A DNA stretch of 64,000 bases from Blastococcus tunisiensis. Lineage in GTDB: Bacteria; Actinomycetota; Actinomycetes; Mycobacteriales; Geodermatophilaceae. The DNA lies in the NCBI RefSeq assembly GCF_900112815.1, contig NZ_FOND01000001.1, positions 280,816 to 344,815 on the forward strand. The letters run 5' to 3'. Numbering within the stretch: the stretch's first letter is position 1; every line of letters begins with the position of its first letter. The notes below the pieces were generated by a model. That model ran no database searches and was not told where the DNA came from. It was given only the letters and a program-made list of their open reading frames with translations. The position numbers were made by a program, and so were the translations under genes. This document shows positions 29,926 to 39,554 of this stretch, piece after piece.

Positions 29926-31086
29926 GTGGATCTCTTCGAGTACCAGGCCCGTGACCTGTTGGCCTCGCACGGCGTGCCCGTGCTCCCTGGAGGCGTCGCC
30001 GAGACGCCGGAGGAGGCGGAGGCGATCGCCCGTGAGATCGCCCAGCCCGTCGTCGTCAAGGCGCAGGTGAAGGTCGGCGGCCGCGGCAAGGCCGGCGGTG
30101 TGAAGCTGGCCGACAACCCCGAGGACGCCCGGGCCCGCGCCCAGGACATCCTCGGGCTGGACATCAAGGGGCACATCACGCACAAGGTGATGGTGGCCCA
30201 GGCCAGCGACATCGCCGAGGAGTACTACTTCTCCTACCTGCTCGACCGGTCCAACCGCACCTTCCTGGCCATGGCCTCGAAGGAGGGCGGCATGGAGATC
30301 GAGCAGCTCGCGGTCGAGCGCCCGGAGGCGCTGGCCCGCATCCCGGTCGACGCCTCCAAGGGCGTCGACGAGGCCAAGGCCGCCGAGATCGTGGACGCGG
30401 CAGGCTTTCCGGCCGACGTCCGCGACCAGGTGATCGCGATCGCCGTCCGGCTCTGGGACGTGTTCTCGAAGGAGGACGCCACCCTGGTCGAGATCAACCC
30501 GCTGGCCAAGGCTCCCGACGGCACGGTGCTGGCGCTCGACGCGAAGGTGACCCTCGACGCCAACGCCGACTTCCGGCAGACCGAGCACGCCGCCCTCGAG
30601 GACGCCGCCGCCGCCGACCCGCTCGAGGCGCGGGCCAAGGAGAAGAACCTCAACTACGTGAAGCTCGAGGGCGAGGTCGGCATCATCGGCAACGGTGCCG
30701 GCCTGGTCATGAGCACCCTCGACGTCGTCGCCTACGCCGGTGAGGAGTTCGGCGGCGTCAAGCCGGCGAACTTCCTCGACATCGGCGGCGGCGCCTCGGC
30801 CGAGGTGATGGCCAACGGCCTGGAGATCATCCTCTCCGACCCGGCGGTCAAGAGCGTGTTCGTCAACGTCTTCGGCGGGATCACCTCCTGCGACGCCGTC
30901 GCGAACGGGATCGTCTCCGCCCTCGGCATCCTGGGCGACGAGGCGACCAAGCCGCTGGTCGTCCGGCTCGACGGCAACAACGTCGAGGAGGGCCGGCGGA
31001 TCCTCGCCGAGGCCAACCACCCCCTGGTGACCGTGGTCGACACGATGGACGGCGCCGCGCGCCGGGCCGCCGAACTCGCCGCCTGA
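29926..31086 (+). CDS. sucC: succinyl-CoA synthetase, beta subunit
   Basis: SucC is the nucleotide-binding beta subunit that, with SucD, interconverts succinyl-CoA and succinate with ATP/GTP synthesis in the TCA cycle. The product is 386 aa. It has an N-terminal ATP-grasp fold ([43 protein letters not shown]) and a C-terminal ligase domain ([42 protein letters not shown]). GTG 29926. It is followed after 30 bases by sucD in one operon. Confidence 0.97.
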   Translation: MDLFEYQARDLLASHGVPVLPGGVAETPEEAEAIAREIAQPVVVKAQVKVGGRGKAGGVKLADNPEDARARAQDILGLDIKGHITHKVMVAQASDIAEEYYFSYLLDRSNRTFLAMASKEGGMEIEQLAVERPEALARIPVDASKGVDEAKAAEIVDAAGFPADVRDQVIAIAVRLWDVFSKEDATLVEINPLAKAPDGTVLALDAKVTLDANADFRQTEHAALEDAAAADPLEARAKEKNLNYVKLEGEVGIIGNGAGLVMSTLDVVAYAGEEFGGVKPANFLDIGGGASAEVMANGLEIILSDPAVKSVFVNVFGGITSCDAVANGIVSALGILGDEATKPLVVRLDGNNVEEGRRILAEANHPLVTVVDTMDGAARRAAELAA

Positions 31087-31116
31087 TCGCCCCGACTCCG
31101 GACTAGGACACAGCAG

Positions 31117-31992
31117 ATGTCGATCTTCCTCAACGAGAACAGCAAGGTCATCGTCCAGGGCATGACCGGCTCCGAGGGCAGCAAGCACACATCGCGCATG
31201 CTCGCCTCCGGAACCGCCATCGTCGGCGGCGTGAACCCCCGCAAGGCCGGGACCAGCGTCGACTTCGACGGCACCGGCGTCCCGGTCTTCGGTGGCGTCG
31301 CCGAGGCCATGAAGGAGACCGGCGCCGACGTCAGCGTCATCTTCGTGCCGCCGCCGTTCGCCAAGGCCGCCGTCATCGAGGCCGTGGACGCGGGCATCGG
31401 CCTCGCCGTCGTCATCACCGAGGGCATCCCGGTGCACGACTCGACCTACTTCTGGGCGCACGCCCAGGGCAGCTCGACCCGCATCATCGGGCCGAACTGT
31501 CCCGGGCTGATCAGCCCCGGGCGCTCGAACGCCGGCATCATCCCGGCCAACATCACCCAGGGCGGGAAGATCGGGCTGGTCAGCAAGTCCGGCACCCTGA
31601 CCTACCAGATGATGTACGAGCTCCGGGACATCGGTTTCTCCACCGCCGTCGGCATCGGTGGGGACCCGGTCATCGGCACCACGCACATCGACTGCCTCCA
31701 GGCGTTCCAGGACGACCCGGAGACCGAGGCCATCGTGATGATCGGCGAGATCGGTGGTGACGCGGAGGAGCGCGCCGCCGACTTCGTCAAGGCCAACGTC
31801 ACCAAGCCCGTGGTCGGCTACGTCGCCGGCTTCACCGCGCCCGAGGGCAAGACGATGGGCCACGCCGGCGCCATCGTCTCCGGCTCGGCCGGCACCGCAC
31901 AGGCCAAGAAGGAGGCCCTCGAGGCCGCCGGTGTGCGCGTGGGCAAGACGCCGTCGGAGACCGCCCGGCTCATGCGCGAGATCGTCGGCTAG
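31117..31992 (+). CDS. sucD: succinyl-CoA synthetase, alpha subunit
   Basis: SucD is the 291-aa CoA-binding alpha subunit that carries the phosphohistidine intermediate. It has an N-terminal CoA-binding Rossmann domain ([24 protein letters not shown]), a [10 protein letters not shown] loop, [14 protein letters not shown], and the active-site H249 in [15 protein letters not shown] 31117 has AGGACA upstream. It is coexpressed with sucC and followed by hairpins. Confidence 0.98.
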   Translation: MSIFLNENSKVIVQGMTGSEGSKHTSRMLASGTAIVGGVNPRKAGTSVDFDGTGVPVFGGVAEAMKETGADVSVIFVPPPFAKAAVIEAVDAGIGLAVVITEGIPVHDSTYFWAHAQGSSTRIIGPNCPGLISPGRSNAGIIPANITQGGKIGLVSKSGTLTYQMMYELRDIGFSTAVGIGGDPVIGTTHIDCLQAFQDDPETEAIVMIGEIGGDAEERAADFVKANVTKPVVGYVAGFTAPEGKTMGHAGAIVSGSAGTAQAKKEALEAAGVRVGKTPSETARLMREIVG

Positions 31993-32043
31993 GCATACCT
32001 CCTCCCGGCCCCCGCTCGGGGGTGGTTCCCTGGGAGGGGGCCG

Positions 32044-32081
32044 CGCTGCCCGGTGTCCCCCTCCCGGGGCGCCGGGCAGCG
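32044..32081 (+). terminator. hairpin after sucCD
   Basis: CGCTGCCCGG (32044-32053) pairs with CCGGGCAGCG (32072-32081), with an inner CCCC/GGGG pairing. A weaker CCCCC-gct-CGGGGG hairpin lies just upstream. It probably ends the sucCD transcript. Confidence 0.6.
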
Positions 32082-32168
32082 GTGTCTCGGCCGCCCTGCG
32101 AAGATCGCGCTCCGACGACGCGCGGCGCCGTCGCCGCACCCCCGATCACCAGCGAGGAGAGCCCTGCG

Positions 32169-33302
32169 ATGACCGCCAGCCAGCCGCCCGAGCCCCCTCC
32201 GGGTGGGCAGCCGGAGCGGGAGCAGGCGCCCTCCGGCCAGCAGCCCCCCTCGGGTCCGCCGCGCGCGTACGACGCCGGGGACCGGTCCGGGCAGCAGCCG
32301 CCGCCCGGCTACGGACAGCAGCCGTCGCCCGGCTACGGGCAGCAGCAGCCGCCCGGCTACGGGCCTCCGCCGGGTTTCGGGTCCACGCCGGCGTACGGGT
32401 CTCCGCCGGGGTACGGGTCTCCGCCGGGGTACGGACCACCGCCGGGGTACGGGCCACCGCCCGGCTACGGGCCGCCCCCCGGCTACGGGCAGCAGCCGCC
32501 GCCCGGCTACGGGCCTCCGCCGGGGTACGGCGCCCCGCCCGGCTACGGGCCGCCGCAGGGATACCCGGGCGGCTACGGGCCCACCGGCTACGGGCCGCCC
32601 GCCTACGGCCAGGGCCCGCACCCGTACGCGCGGCCGGCCCACCCTCCGGCGTCCTTCTCCTTCGATCTCTCGCGGCTGAAGCCGGCCGACTACGCCCTGC
32701 CGGGCGGCACGCTGCTGTTCTTCGTGCTGGCCTTCTTCCCGTGGCTCAGCTTCGGTGACGAGTTCTTCGGCATCCAGCTCAGCGGCTGGGAGCTCGGCCA
32801 GGTGACGTCGGCCTTCGTGCTGTTCCTCCTGGCGACCGCGTGGGCGCTCCTGCCGGCCTTCGTGGACATGACCGTGGGTTTCCCGCGGTCGTGGATCACG
32901 GTGGGCCTGGTGGGGCTGGGCTGGCTGTTCACCCTCTTCGCCTGGCTGGACGCGCTGGACGCCGGATTCTCCGTCTGGCCGCTGCTCGGTCTCCTGACGG
33001 CGACGGCGCTCCTCGTGGTCGCCGTGCTGGCGCTGACGGCGGAGGTCCGTGCCGCGCCGGCGACGCGCCCGTCGACCACCGCGCCGTGGCCCGGCCCGCC
33101 GGCGCAGGGCTTCGGGCAGGCCTATCCGCAGTCGCCCTACGGGCCCGGCGGGCCCGTCCAGGGGCAGCCCGTCCAGCCGTACGGACACCAGCCGCCGCCA
33201 CCCAGTCCTACGGCGCCCAGCCCTCCGGCGCCCCCGGGTGGGTCGACCGCGTCGGGTGAGGGCACGGGCACGCCGGGTCCCGACGGGCGGTCCACTCCCT
33301 GA
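32169..33302 (+). CDS. membrane protein with PPGYG-repeat N-terminal region
   Basis: The product is 377 aa. Residues about 1-150 are Pro/Gly/Tyr/Gln-rich with at least ten PPGYG or closely related units, encoded by tandem gggtacgg/ggctacgg repeats. Then follow four predicted membrane helices (about 170-295, including GGTLLFFVLAFFPWLSFG) and a second Pro/Gln-rich tail. The start ATG at 32169 has GAGGAG upstream. Similar proline/tyrosine-rich cytoplasmic tails in actinobacterial membrane proteins may mediate condensate formation or protein binding, but no function is known here. Confidence 0.75.
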   Translation: MTASQPPEPPPGGQPEREQAPSGQQPPSGPPRAYDAGDRSGQQPPPGYGQQPSPGYGQQQPPGYGPPPGFGSTPAYGSPPGYGSPPGYGPPPGYGPPPGYGPPPGYGQQPPPGYGPPPGYGAPPGYGPPQGYPGGYGPTGYGPPAYGQGPHPYARPAHPPASFSFDLSRLKPADYALPGGTLLFFVLAFFPWLSFGDEFFGIQLSGWELGQVTSAFVLFLLATAWALLPAFVDMTVGFPRSWITVGLVGLGWLFTLFAWLDALDAGFSVWPLLGLLTATALLVVAVLALTAEVRAAPATRPSTTAPWPGPPAQGFGQAYPQSPYGPGGPVQGQPVQPYGHQPPPPSPTAPSPPAPPGGSTASGEGTGTPGPDGRSTP

Positions 33303-33386
33303 CGCCCACGCCGGGGCGCCCCGATATCGCTCGGGACCTCGGCGCGTGCGGCTCGGTCCCCGGCCGCTCCTTGGGACAGTGGTGAC

Positions 33387-34562
33387 GTGGTCTCCCTGCT
33401 CGCCCGTCTGCCCCGGGGCAACCACCTGGCCGCACTCCCGCTCGCCGGCCTGGCCGCGGCGGCGTCCGTCGCCGTCAGCGCTGCCGCGCTCGCCGGGCTG
33501 GCGCTCGCCCTCGTCGTCGTCCAGACCCTCGACCCCGCCGGTGGCCAGTCCGTCGGCGACTCCGTCGTCCTGGCCGGGCGGCTGCTGCTGCTCGCGCAGG
33601 GTGGAGAGCTCCGCCTGGCCTCCGGCCCCCTGGTCCTCGCGCCGCTGCTGCTCACCCTGGGCCTGGCCTGGGGGCTGTCGCAGGCCGGCCGCGGAATCGC
33701 CCGGCTCCGCGCCCCGGTGAGCCCGCGGGACGCCGTCCGGACGGTCGGCGTCGTCGCCGGCGTGCACGTGCTGCTCGTGCTGGGACTGGCGCTCGTGGTC
33801 GACGCCCCGGAGGCGCGCGTCGGGCTCATCCGGACGGCGCTGGGGGCCACGGTGCTCGCCGTGCTCGCCGCCGGGTGGGGCGTGCTCCGGGAATCCGGCC
33901 TGCTCGACGACGTCCTGGACCGGGGACCGGCGCGGGCGGTGCTCCGCGGGGTCCTCGCGGGCCTGCTGACGGCGCTCGGGCTGTGCACCGTCGTGGTCGC
34001 CGTCGCCGTGGTCTCCGACGCCGGTGGCCATGCCGCGCTGGCCGGATCGCTGGGCGGGGCGGGGGCCGGCGCGGTCGGGCTCCTCGGCCTCGAGTTGGTC
34101 CTGCTGCCCAATGCCGCCGCCGCGGTGCTGGGCCTGGCCGCGGGGCCCGGCTTCCACGTCGGCTCCGGCACCCTGGTGTCCGTGCACGGGGTGACCCTGG
34201 ACGCGGTCCCCGCGCTGCCCCTGCTGGCCGCCCTGCCGGACACCCAGGCGGTCCCCCTGATCGCCTTCGCGTCGCAGGCCGTGCCCGCCCTGGCCGGGCT
34301 CGTCGCCGGCCTCACCATGGCGCGCTGGCTGCGGGACGACGCCGGCGGCTCGGTGGTCGCCGGGCTCACCGGCATCCTCACCGGCGGGCTGCTGGGGGTG
34401 GCGGCCGGCCTCCTGGTCTGGCTGGCCGGCGGATCCCTGGGGGACGGTGCCCTGGCCGAGGTGGGCGCCCCGCCGATCGCCACCGCCGTCGCGATCGCGG
34501 CGCAGGCGGCGATCGCGGCCGCCGTCGGTGCCGCGGTCAGCCGCTGGCGCGCCCTCGGCTGA
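33387..34562 (+). CDS. PerM-like polytopic membrane protein (DUF6350)
   Basis: This 391-aa protein has about ten predicted membrane helices. It occupies the position between sucCD and purN-purH that perM (Rv0955) holds in M. tuberculosis, and shows the DUF6350 family pattern (VLLPNAAAAVLGLAAGPGFHVGSG and ALPLLAALPD). Mycobacterial PerM is needed for cell division under stress, where it stabilises FtsB. Whether that applies here is inference. GTG 33387 follows GACAGT by six bases (leaderless). A hairpin follows its stop. Confidence 0.82.
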   Translation: MVSLLARLPRGNHLAALPLAGLAAAASVAVSAAALAGLALALVVVQTLDPAGGQSVGDSVVLAGRLLLLAQGGELRLASGPLVLAPLLLTLGLAWGLSQAGRGIARLRAPVSPRDAVRTVGVVAGVHVLLVLGLALVVDAPEARVGLIRTALGATVLAVLAAGWGVLRESGLLDDVLDRGPARAVLRGVLAGLLTALGLCTVVVAVAVVSDAGGHAALAGSLGGAGAGAVGLLGLELVLLPNAAAAVLGLAAGPGFHVGSGTLVSVHGVTLDAVPALPLLAALPDTQAVPLIAFASQAVPALAGLVAGLTMARWLRDDAGGSVVAGLTGILTGGLLGVAAGLLVWLAGGSLGDGALAEVGAPPIATAVAIAAQAAIAAAVGAAVSRWRALG

Positions 34563-34568
34563 GACGGC

Positions 34569-34586
34569 CCCGGGAGCCCTCCCGGG
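34569..34586 (+). terminator. short hairpin after perM-like gene
   Basis: CCCGGGAG-cc-CTCCCGGG lies directly after the stop codon. A T-run is absent, so efficiency is uncertain. Confidence 0.5.
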
Positions 34587-34629
34587 TTCGGCCGCGGTGG
34601 GGAGGAGGAGGTCCGCCGCGCGGTCCTTA

Positions 34630-34635
34630 TAGGGT
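34630..34635 (+). promoter_or_regulatory. -10 hexamer TAGGGT for purN
   Basis: TAGGGT ends seven bases before the GTG at 34643, which decides this start over a GTG at 34637. Confidence 0.55.
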
Positions 34636-34642
34636 CGTGGGC

Positions 34643-35287
34643 GTGGCTGCGGGCGGGACGGAGGACGCAGCCGGACCCGTCCCGCGGGCCCGTGTCGCCG
34701 TCCTGCTGTCCGGGACCGGTTCGCTCTGCGCGGCACTGCTGGCCGCGACCGACGACCCCGGCTATCCGGCCGAGGTCGTCGTGGTCGGCAGCGACCGGGA
34801 GGCCGACGGGCTGGCGCACGCGAGACGGCGGGGCATCCCCACGTTCACCTGCCCGCTCGCCGAGCACCCGGACCGCGGCGCCTGGGACCGTGCCCTGGCC
34901 GGCGCGCTGGCCGGCCACGACCCCGAGCTGGTCGTGTCCGCCGGGTTCATGAAGCTGGTCGGGCCGGCCGTGCTGGACGCCTTCGGCGGTCGGCTGATCA
35001 ACACCCACCCGGCCCTGCTGCCGGCCTTCCCCGGGGCGCACGCCGTCCGCGACGCCCTGGCGGCCGGGGTGCCGGTGACGGGTGCGACCGTGCACCTGGT
35101 GGACGCCGGTCTCGACAGCGGCCCGGTGCTCGCCCAGCGCGAGGTCGCCGTCCACCCGGGCGACGACGAGGCTCGGCTGCACGAGCGGATCAAGCAGGTG
35201 GAGCGCGAGCTCCTGGTGGAGACGGTGGCCGCGCTGGTCACGCCCACCGGAACGGCACCGCGAGGAACGAGGAAGAGCGACCGATGA
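34643..35287 (+). CDS. purN: phosphoribosylglycinamide formyltransferase
   Basis: PurN transfers formyl from 10-formyl-THF to GAR in purine synthesis. The 214-aa product has [17 protein letters not shown] for phosphate binding, the catalytic N120-x-H122 in [13 protein letters not shown], and [15 protein letters not shown]. The final codons overlap purH (ATGA). A leaderless GTG is chosen from the upstream TAGGGT. It encodes the last formyl-transfer steps together with purH, and IMP from this pair feeds GuaB. Confidence 0.95.
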   Translation: MAAGGTEDAAGPVPRARVAVLLSGTGSLCAALLAATDDPGYPAEVVVVGSDREADGLAHARRRGIPTFTCPLAEHPDRGAWDRALAGALAGHDPELVVSAGFMKLVGPAVLDAFGGRLINTHPALLPAFPGAHAVRDALAAGVPVTGATVHLVDAGLDSGPVLAQREVAVHPGDDEARLHERIKQVERELLVETVAALVTPTGTAPRGTRKSDR

Positions 35288-36834
35288 GTGACCGCACCCC
35301 CATCCGCCGGGCCCTGCTGGGCGTCTACGACAAGGCGGGCGTCGAGGAGCTGGCCGCGGGGCTGGCCGCGGCCGGCGTCGAGCTGGTCAGCACCGGGGCG
35401 ACCGCCCGGCGGATCGCCGAAGCCGGCATCCCGGTGACCCCGGTCGAGCAGGTGACCGGCTTCCCCGAGTGCCTGGACGGCCGGGTGAAGACCCTGCACC
35501 CGGCCGTCCACGCCGGGATCCTCGCCGACCGGCGCCGGCCCGAGCACGTCGCCCAGCTGGAGGAGCTGGGGATCGCGCCGTTCGACCTGGTGGTCGTCAA
35601 CCTCTACCCCTTCACCGAGACGGTCGCCTCCGGGGCGAGCTCCGACGAGTGCGTCGAGCAGATCGACATCGGCGGGCCGGCCATGGTGCGGGCGGCGGCG
35701 AAGAACCACCCGTCCGTCGCCGTCGTCGTCGACCCGGCCCGTTACGGCGACGTCCTCACCGCGGTCGCCGAGGGCGGCTTCACGCTGGCCGAGCGCCGGC
35801 GGCTGGCCGCGGCGGCGTTCCGGCACACCGCCTCCTACGACATCGCCGTCGCCTCCTGGCTGGGCAACGTCGTGGCGCCGGACGACGACAGCGGCTTCCC
35901 GGCCTGGGCCGGTGCGAGCTGGGAGCGGGCCGACGTCCTGCGCTACGGCGAGAACCCGCACCAGAGCGCGGCGCTGTACCGCGGCGTGCAGCCGGGCCTG
36001 GCGCACGCCGAGCAGCTGCACGGCAAGGAGATGTCCTACAACAACTACGTGGACACCGACGCCGCCTGGCGGGCCGCCCACGACCACGCCGACCCCTGCG
36101 TCGCGATCATCAAGCACGCCAACCCGTGCGGCATCGCCGTCGGGCCCGACATCGCCTCGGCGCACCGCAAGGCGCACGCCTGCGACCCCCTCTCGGCGTT
36201 CGGCGGCGTGATCGCGGCCAACCGGGAGGTCGACCTCACGATGGCCGAGCAGGTCGCCGACGTCTTCACCGAGGTGATCGTCGCCCCGTCGTTCACCGAC
36301 GACGCACTCGCCGTCCTGACCGGGAAGAAGAACCTCCGGCTGCTGCGGCTGCCGCACCTCCCCGCCGCGGGGGCCGAGATGCGCCCGATCAGCGGCGGAC
36401 TGCTCCTGCAGGTCGTCGACCGCCTCGACGCCCCCGGCGACGACCCCACGACGTGGACGCTGGCCACCGGTGAGCCGCTGGACGCCGCCGGGCTCGACGA
36501 CCTGGTGTTCGCCTGGCGGGCGGTCCGCGCCGTGAAGAGCAACGCGATCCTGCTGGCCCACGACCGGGCCACCGTCGGCGTCGGCATGGGCCAGGTCAAC
36601 CGGGTGGACTCCGCCCGGCTCGCCGTGTCGCGGGCGGGGGAGCGGGCGGCCGGGTCGGTCGCGGCCTCCGACGCGTTCTTCCCCTTCGCCGACGGGCTGC
36701 AGGTGCTGCTGGACGCCGGGGTGCGCGCGGTCGTCCAGCCCGGTGGCTCGCTGCGGGACGAGGAGGTGGTCGCCGCCGCGGCCGCCGCCGGCGTGCCGCT
36801 CTACCTGACCGGCACCCGCCACTTCGCCCATTGA
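35284..36834 (+). CDS. purH: bifunctional AICAR formyltransferase / IMP cyclohydrolase
   Basis: The 516-aa enzyme catalyses the last two steps of IMP synthesis. The N-terminal MGS-like cyclohydrolase domain (about 1-195) contains [20 protein letters not shown] and [15 protein letters not shown]. The AICAR transformylase domain (about 200-516) contains [41 protein letters not shown] and [12 protein letters not shown]. It starts at ATG 35284, overlapping the purN stop by four bases. Its own stop overlaps the TTG start of the pentapeptide gene. Confidence 0.98.
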   Translation: MSDRTPIRRALLGVYDKAGVEELAAGLAAAGVELVSTGATARRIAEAGIPVTPVEQVTGFPECLDGRVKTLHPAVHAGILADRRRPEHVAQLEELGIAPFDLVVVNLYPFTETVASGASSDECVEQIDIGGPAMVRAAAKNHPSVAVVVDPARYGDVLTAVAEGGFTLAERRRLAAAAFRHTASYDIAVASWLGNVVAPDDDSGFPAWAGASWERADVLRYGENPHQSAALYRGVQPGLAHAEQLHGKEMSYNNYVDTDAAWRAAHDHADPCVAIIKHANPCGIAVGPDIASAHRKAHACDPLSAFGGVIAANREVDLTMAEQVADVFTEVIVAPSFTDDALAVLTGKKNLRLLRLPHLPAAGAEMRPISGGLLLQVVDRLDAPGDDPTTWTLATGEPLDAAGLDDLVFAWRAVRAVKSNAILLAHDRATVGVGMGQVNRVDSARLAVSRAGERAAGSVAASDAFFPFADGLQVLLDAGVRAVVQPGGSLRDEEVVAAAAAAGVPLYLTGTRHFAH

Positions 36835-37472
36835 GCCCGCGGTACTCGTCCCGCCCGCAGGTCGGTCCTCCCCAGGCCGGTGCGGAGCTCGAGGGGGCGG
36901 ACTTCGCCCGCGTCGACTGGTGGGGCGCCGAGCTCGACGGCGTCACCTTCACCCGGTGCCGGTTCGACGACGCCGGGCTGGAGGAGCTGGTCACCCGGCG
37001 CTGCGTCTTCGACCAGTGCGCGCTCACCGGGGTGCGGATGGGCGGCTCCCGGCACCTGGGGTCGGCGTTCCTCTCCTGCCGCTTCGACCGGGCCAAGCTG
37101 ATCGACGTCACGTGGGACGGCTGCAAGCTGACCGGCTCGCAGTTCCCGGGGGCGCAGCTGCGGCCGATGACGGCGACCGAGTGCGACTGGAGCTACGTCT
37201 CCCTGCGGGGGGCGGACCTCTCCGCGCTGGACCTCTCCGGGCAGCGGCTGCGCGAGGCCGACCTCACCGACGCCGACCTGCGCGGCGCCGACCTCACGCA
37301 CGCCGACCTGGCGCGGGTCCGGCTGCAGGGCGCGAAGCTGCGCGGCGCCGATCTGCGCGGCGCGTCGACGGACGGGTTCAACTGGCAGGCCTTCGAGCTC
37401 ACCGACGTCCGGATCGACCTCGCCCAGGCCGTCCAGTTCGCCGCCGCCCACGGCGCCGTCGTGGCGAGCTAG
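36831..37472 (+). CDS. pentapeptide repeat protein
   Basis: The 213-aa product folds as a right-handed quadrilateral beta-helix, judged from A(D/N)LXX repeats, clearest at about 125-185 ([44 protein letters not shown]). MfpA/Qnr-like proteins of this type protect DNA gyrase, but many have other unknown roles. The TTG start overlaps the purH stop (TTGA), so translation is coupled. Its stop TAG overlaps the convergent gene's stop by four bases. Confidence 0.85.
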   Translation: MSPRYSSRPQVGPPQAGAELEGADFARVDWWGAELDGVTFTRCRFDDAGLEELVTRRCVFDQCALTGVRMGGSRHLGSAFLSCRFDRAKLIDVTWDGCKLTGSQFPGAQLRPMTATECDWSYVSLRGADLSALDLSGQRLREADLTDADLRGADLTHADLARVRLQGAKLRGADLRGASTDGFNWQAFELTDVRIDLAQAVQFAAAHGAVVAS

Positions 37473-38002
37473 CGCGGGTGCTTCTTGCCGGTGAGGATGG
37501 CCTTGAGGCTCCCCAGCAGCCCGAGGACCGCGACGATGATCGCGCAGTAGAAACCCGGCCCGAAGAAGCCGAAGTCCCAGTCGGCGTCCTGGAGGGGGAC
37601 GAGCACCGCCGCCGTCACCACCAGGCTGACCAGCAGGGCCAGCAGCCCGAAGAAGCGGTGCGAGCGCATCGGCAGCCACATGAGGATCCCGAGGACGAAG
37701 AGGACCCCGCCGCCCAGCACGACTGCCAGCGGCTGCCACAGCCCGTCGTCGAAGATGTTCCCCAGGTCGTCGAAGCCGTTGCGGACCAGGCCCCAGCCGG
37801 AGATGTCGTCGTCGGTCAGCCAGTCCATGAGCAGGCTGAGGCCGGCCGCGATCCCGGCGAGGATCAGCAGCAGTCCACCGAGGCTCTCCGGACCGCGGAT
37901 GCCGACCGGCCGGTCGGAGTACTGAGGCGTGGTGGTGTGCTCGGGGGCCGGCGTACCCCCGTAGGCGGTCGCCCCGGTCCGCTCGTTCTCGGGCTGGCTC
38001 AT
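37469..38002 (-). CDS. membrane protein with four predicted helices, unknown function
   Basis: The 177-aa protein has a disordered N-terminus (about 1-38) and four hydrophobic helices (LGGLLLILAGIAAGLSLLMDW, PLAVVLGGGVLFVLGILMWL, FGLLALLVSLVVTAAVLV, FYCAIIVAVLGLLGSLKAI) with an acidic loop after the first. ATG 38002 has GGAGG upstream. The layout resembles other short actinobacterial four-helix proteins. No family or function was assigned. Confidence 0.7.
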   Translation of the reverse strand: MSQPENERTGATAYGGTPAPEHTTTPQYSDRPVGIRGPESLGGLLLILAGIAAGLSLLMDWLTDDDISGWGLVRNGFDDLGNIFDDGLWQPLAVVLGGGVLFVLGILMWLPMRSHRFFGLLALLVSLVVTAAVLVPLQDADWDFGFFGPGFYCAIIVAVLGLLGSLKAILTGKKHPR

Positions 38003-38103
38003 CTGCGTACCTCCGGCGATCGGCGAGCGCGGGGGAGTGTCCGCTGCGCCCTGAGCCTAGGACCGCGCGGCCGGTCCCGGGGCCGCTCGGGCAGACTGTC
38101 CGC

Positions 38104-38157
38104 GTGCCCGCGACGACTCCCGGCGGTCAGGCGACGGCGCGGTGCGCCGGGCCGTGA
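38104..38157 (+). CDS. possible 17-codon leader ORF coupled to the DUF3017 gene
   Basis: GTG 38104 follows CAGACT by six bases and encodes MPATTPGGQATARCAGP. Its TGA overlaps the GTG of the DUF3017 gene (GTGA). The arrangement would let ribosomes on a leaderless transcript re-initiate at the membrane-protein gene. The peptide sequence itself is unremarkable. Confidence 0.4.
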   Translation: MPATTPGGQATARCAGP

Positions 38158-38453
38158 CGCGTCCACCGCTCTACGTCCGGCGGCCGTTCCTCGCCGGGCT
38201 GCTGCGCCAGCTGCCCCTGCTGGCGGTCCTCGGCGTCGTCGGGGCGGGCCTGCTGATGGTCGGCGTCGGGCACTGGCGGCAGGGGCTGGCCGTGGTGGGC
38301 GCCGCGCTCGTGGGTGCGGGGCTCCTGCGCGCCGTCCTCCCGGTGCGGCGGGTGGGCTTCCTGGCGGTGCGCAGCCGGCCGGTGGACGTCGTCCTCATGG
38401 CGGGCACCGGGCTGCTCCTCACCGTGCTGGCCCTGCTCATCCCCGCCGGGTGA
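38154..38453 (+). CDS. DUF3017 membrane protein
   Basis: This 99-aa protein has three hydrophobic helices (LLRQLPLLAVLGVVGAGLLMVGV, LAVVGAALVGAGLLRAVL, VDVVLMAGTGLLLTVLALL) and the DUF3017 loop RVGFLAVRSRPVDV. In other actinobacteria it is found between folD and mdh; here folD is absent but mdh follows. The GTG at 38154 overlaps the stop of a 17-codon ORF; a GTG at 38142 in the same frame is possible. Function unknown. Confidence 0.75.
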   Translation: MTRPPLYVRRPFLAGLLRQLPLLAVLGVVGAGLLMVGVGHWRQGLAVVGAALVGAGLLRAVLPVRRVGFLAVRSRPVDVVLMAGTGLLLTVLALLIPAG

Positions 38454-38500
38454 GGAAGCTCCCGGGAGGGGGCCGGTCGGCGGCGGTGCGGACTCAGCGA

Positions 38501-38506
38501 TAGGTT
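38501..38506 (+). promoter_or_regulatory. -10 hexamer TAGGTT for mdh
   Basis: TAGGTT ends seven bases before the mdh ATG at 38514, consistent with a leaderless transcript. Confidence 0.55.
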
Positions 38507-38513
38507 GCTGGCC

Positions 38514-39467
38514 ATGGCAGACACGTCCAGGCAGGGCAAGGTCACCGTCGTCGGCGCCGGTTTCTACGGCTCCACCACCGCTCTCCGTCTCGCCGAGTAC
38601 GACATCGTCGAGACCGTCGTCCTCACCGACATCGTCGAGGGCAAGCCCGAGGGCATCGCCCTCGACATGAACCAGTCGCGGCCCATCGAGGGCTTCGAGA
38701 CCAAGGTCGTCGGCGTGGGCGGGGGGTCCTACGAGGGCACCGAGGGCTCCGACGTCGTCGTCATCACCGCGGGACTCCCGCGCAAGCCCGGCATGAGCCG
38801 GATGGACCTGATCGAGACCAACGCGAAGATCGTGCGCCAGGTCGCGGAGAACATCGCCTCGACCTCGCCCGACGCGGTGATCATCGTCGTGTCCAACCCG
38901 CTGGACGAGATGACGGCGCTGGCCCAGCTGGCCACCGGCTTCCCGAAGAACCGGGTGATGGGCCAGGCCGGCATGCTCGACACCGCGCGCTTCACCAACA
39001 ACGTGGCCGAGGAGCTCGGCGTGCCGGTCTCCTCGGTGCGGACCCTGACCCTGGGATCGCACGGCGACACGATGGTGCCGGTGCCCTCGCGCTGCACCGT
39101 CGACGGCAAGCCGCTGTCGGACGTGATGGCCGCCGACCGCATCGAGCACCTGGTCGACCGCACCCGCAACGGCGGCGCCGAGGTCGTGGCGCTGCTGAAG
39201 ACCGGCTCGGCTTACTACGCGCCGTCGGCCGCCGCCGCCCGCATGGCCAAGGCCGTGCTGGAGGACTCCGGCGAGGTCATGCCGGTCTGCGCCTGGGTCG
39301 ACGGCGAGTACGGGATCAACGGTGTCTACCTGGGCGTCGAGGCCGAGATCGGTCGACAGGGTGTGCGGAAGGTCGTCGAGGGCGACCTGTCCGAGAGCGA
39401 GCTGGCCGGGCTGCGGGACGCGGCCGAGGCCGTGCGCGCCAAGCAGGCTGACGTAGCCGACCTCTGA
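38514..39467 (+). CDS. mdh: malate dehydrogenase (LDH-like type)
   Basis: The 317-aa enzyme oxidises malate to oxaloacetate with NAD+ in the TCA cycle. The Rossmann motif VVGAGFYGSTTALRLA, the substrate loop GLPRKPGMSRMDL, VSNPLDEMTALA and the active-site His in TLGSHGDTMVP are intact. Arg residues in the substrate loop favour malate over lactate. ATG 38514 is leaderless. It is followed after repeat copy C by icd. Confidence 0.96.
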   Translation: MADTSRQGKVTVVGAGFYGSTTALRLAEYDIVETVVLTDIVEGKPEGIALDMNQSRPIEGFETKVVGVGGGSYEGTEGSDVVVITAGLPRKPGMSRMDLIETNAKIVRQVAENIASTSPDAVIIVVSNPLDEMTALAQLATGFPKNRVMGQAGMLDTARFTNNVAEELGVPVSSVRTLTLGSHGDTMVPVPSRCTVDGKPLSDVMAADRIEHLVDRTRNGGAEVVALLKTGSAYYAPSAAAARMAKAVLEDSGEVMPVCAWVDGEYGINGVYLGVEAEIGRQGVRKVVEGDLSESELAGLRDAAEAVRAKQADVADL

Positions 39468-39477
39468 AGAAGTAGAA

Positions 39478-39532
39478 GGACCCCGTCCTTCTCACCCCTC
39501 GCAAGCTCGGGGTGAGCCTCGGGACGGGGCCA
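39478..39532 (+). repeat. TCGC-NN-GCTC stem-loop repeat, copy C (mdh-icd)
   Basis: This is the best-formed copy. The outer arms are GGACCCCGTCC and GGGACGGGGCC, the inner arms CTCACCCC and GGGGTGAG pair fully, and the loop TCGCAAGCTC is at 39499-39508. It lies between mdh and icd, so it may terminate mdh or process a joint transcript. Confidence 0.75.
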
Positions 39533-39554
39533 CAACAGCACAAGGAGAAATTGC

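Noticed and set aside
32300-32640. CRISPR-like or mobile repeat array
   Set aside because: The repeats are in frame and encode PPGYG units of a membrane protein; there are no spacers.
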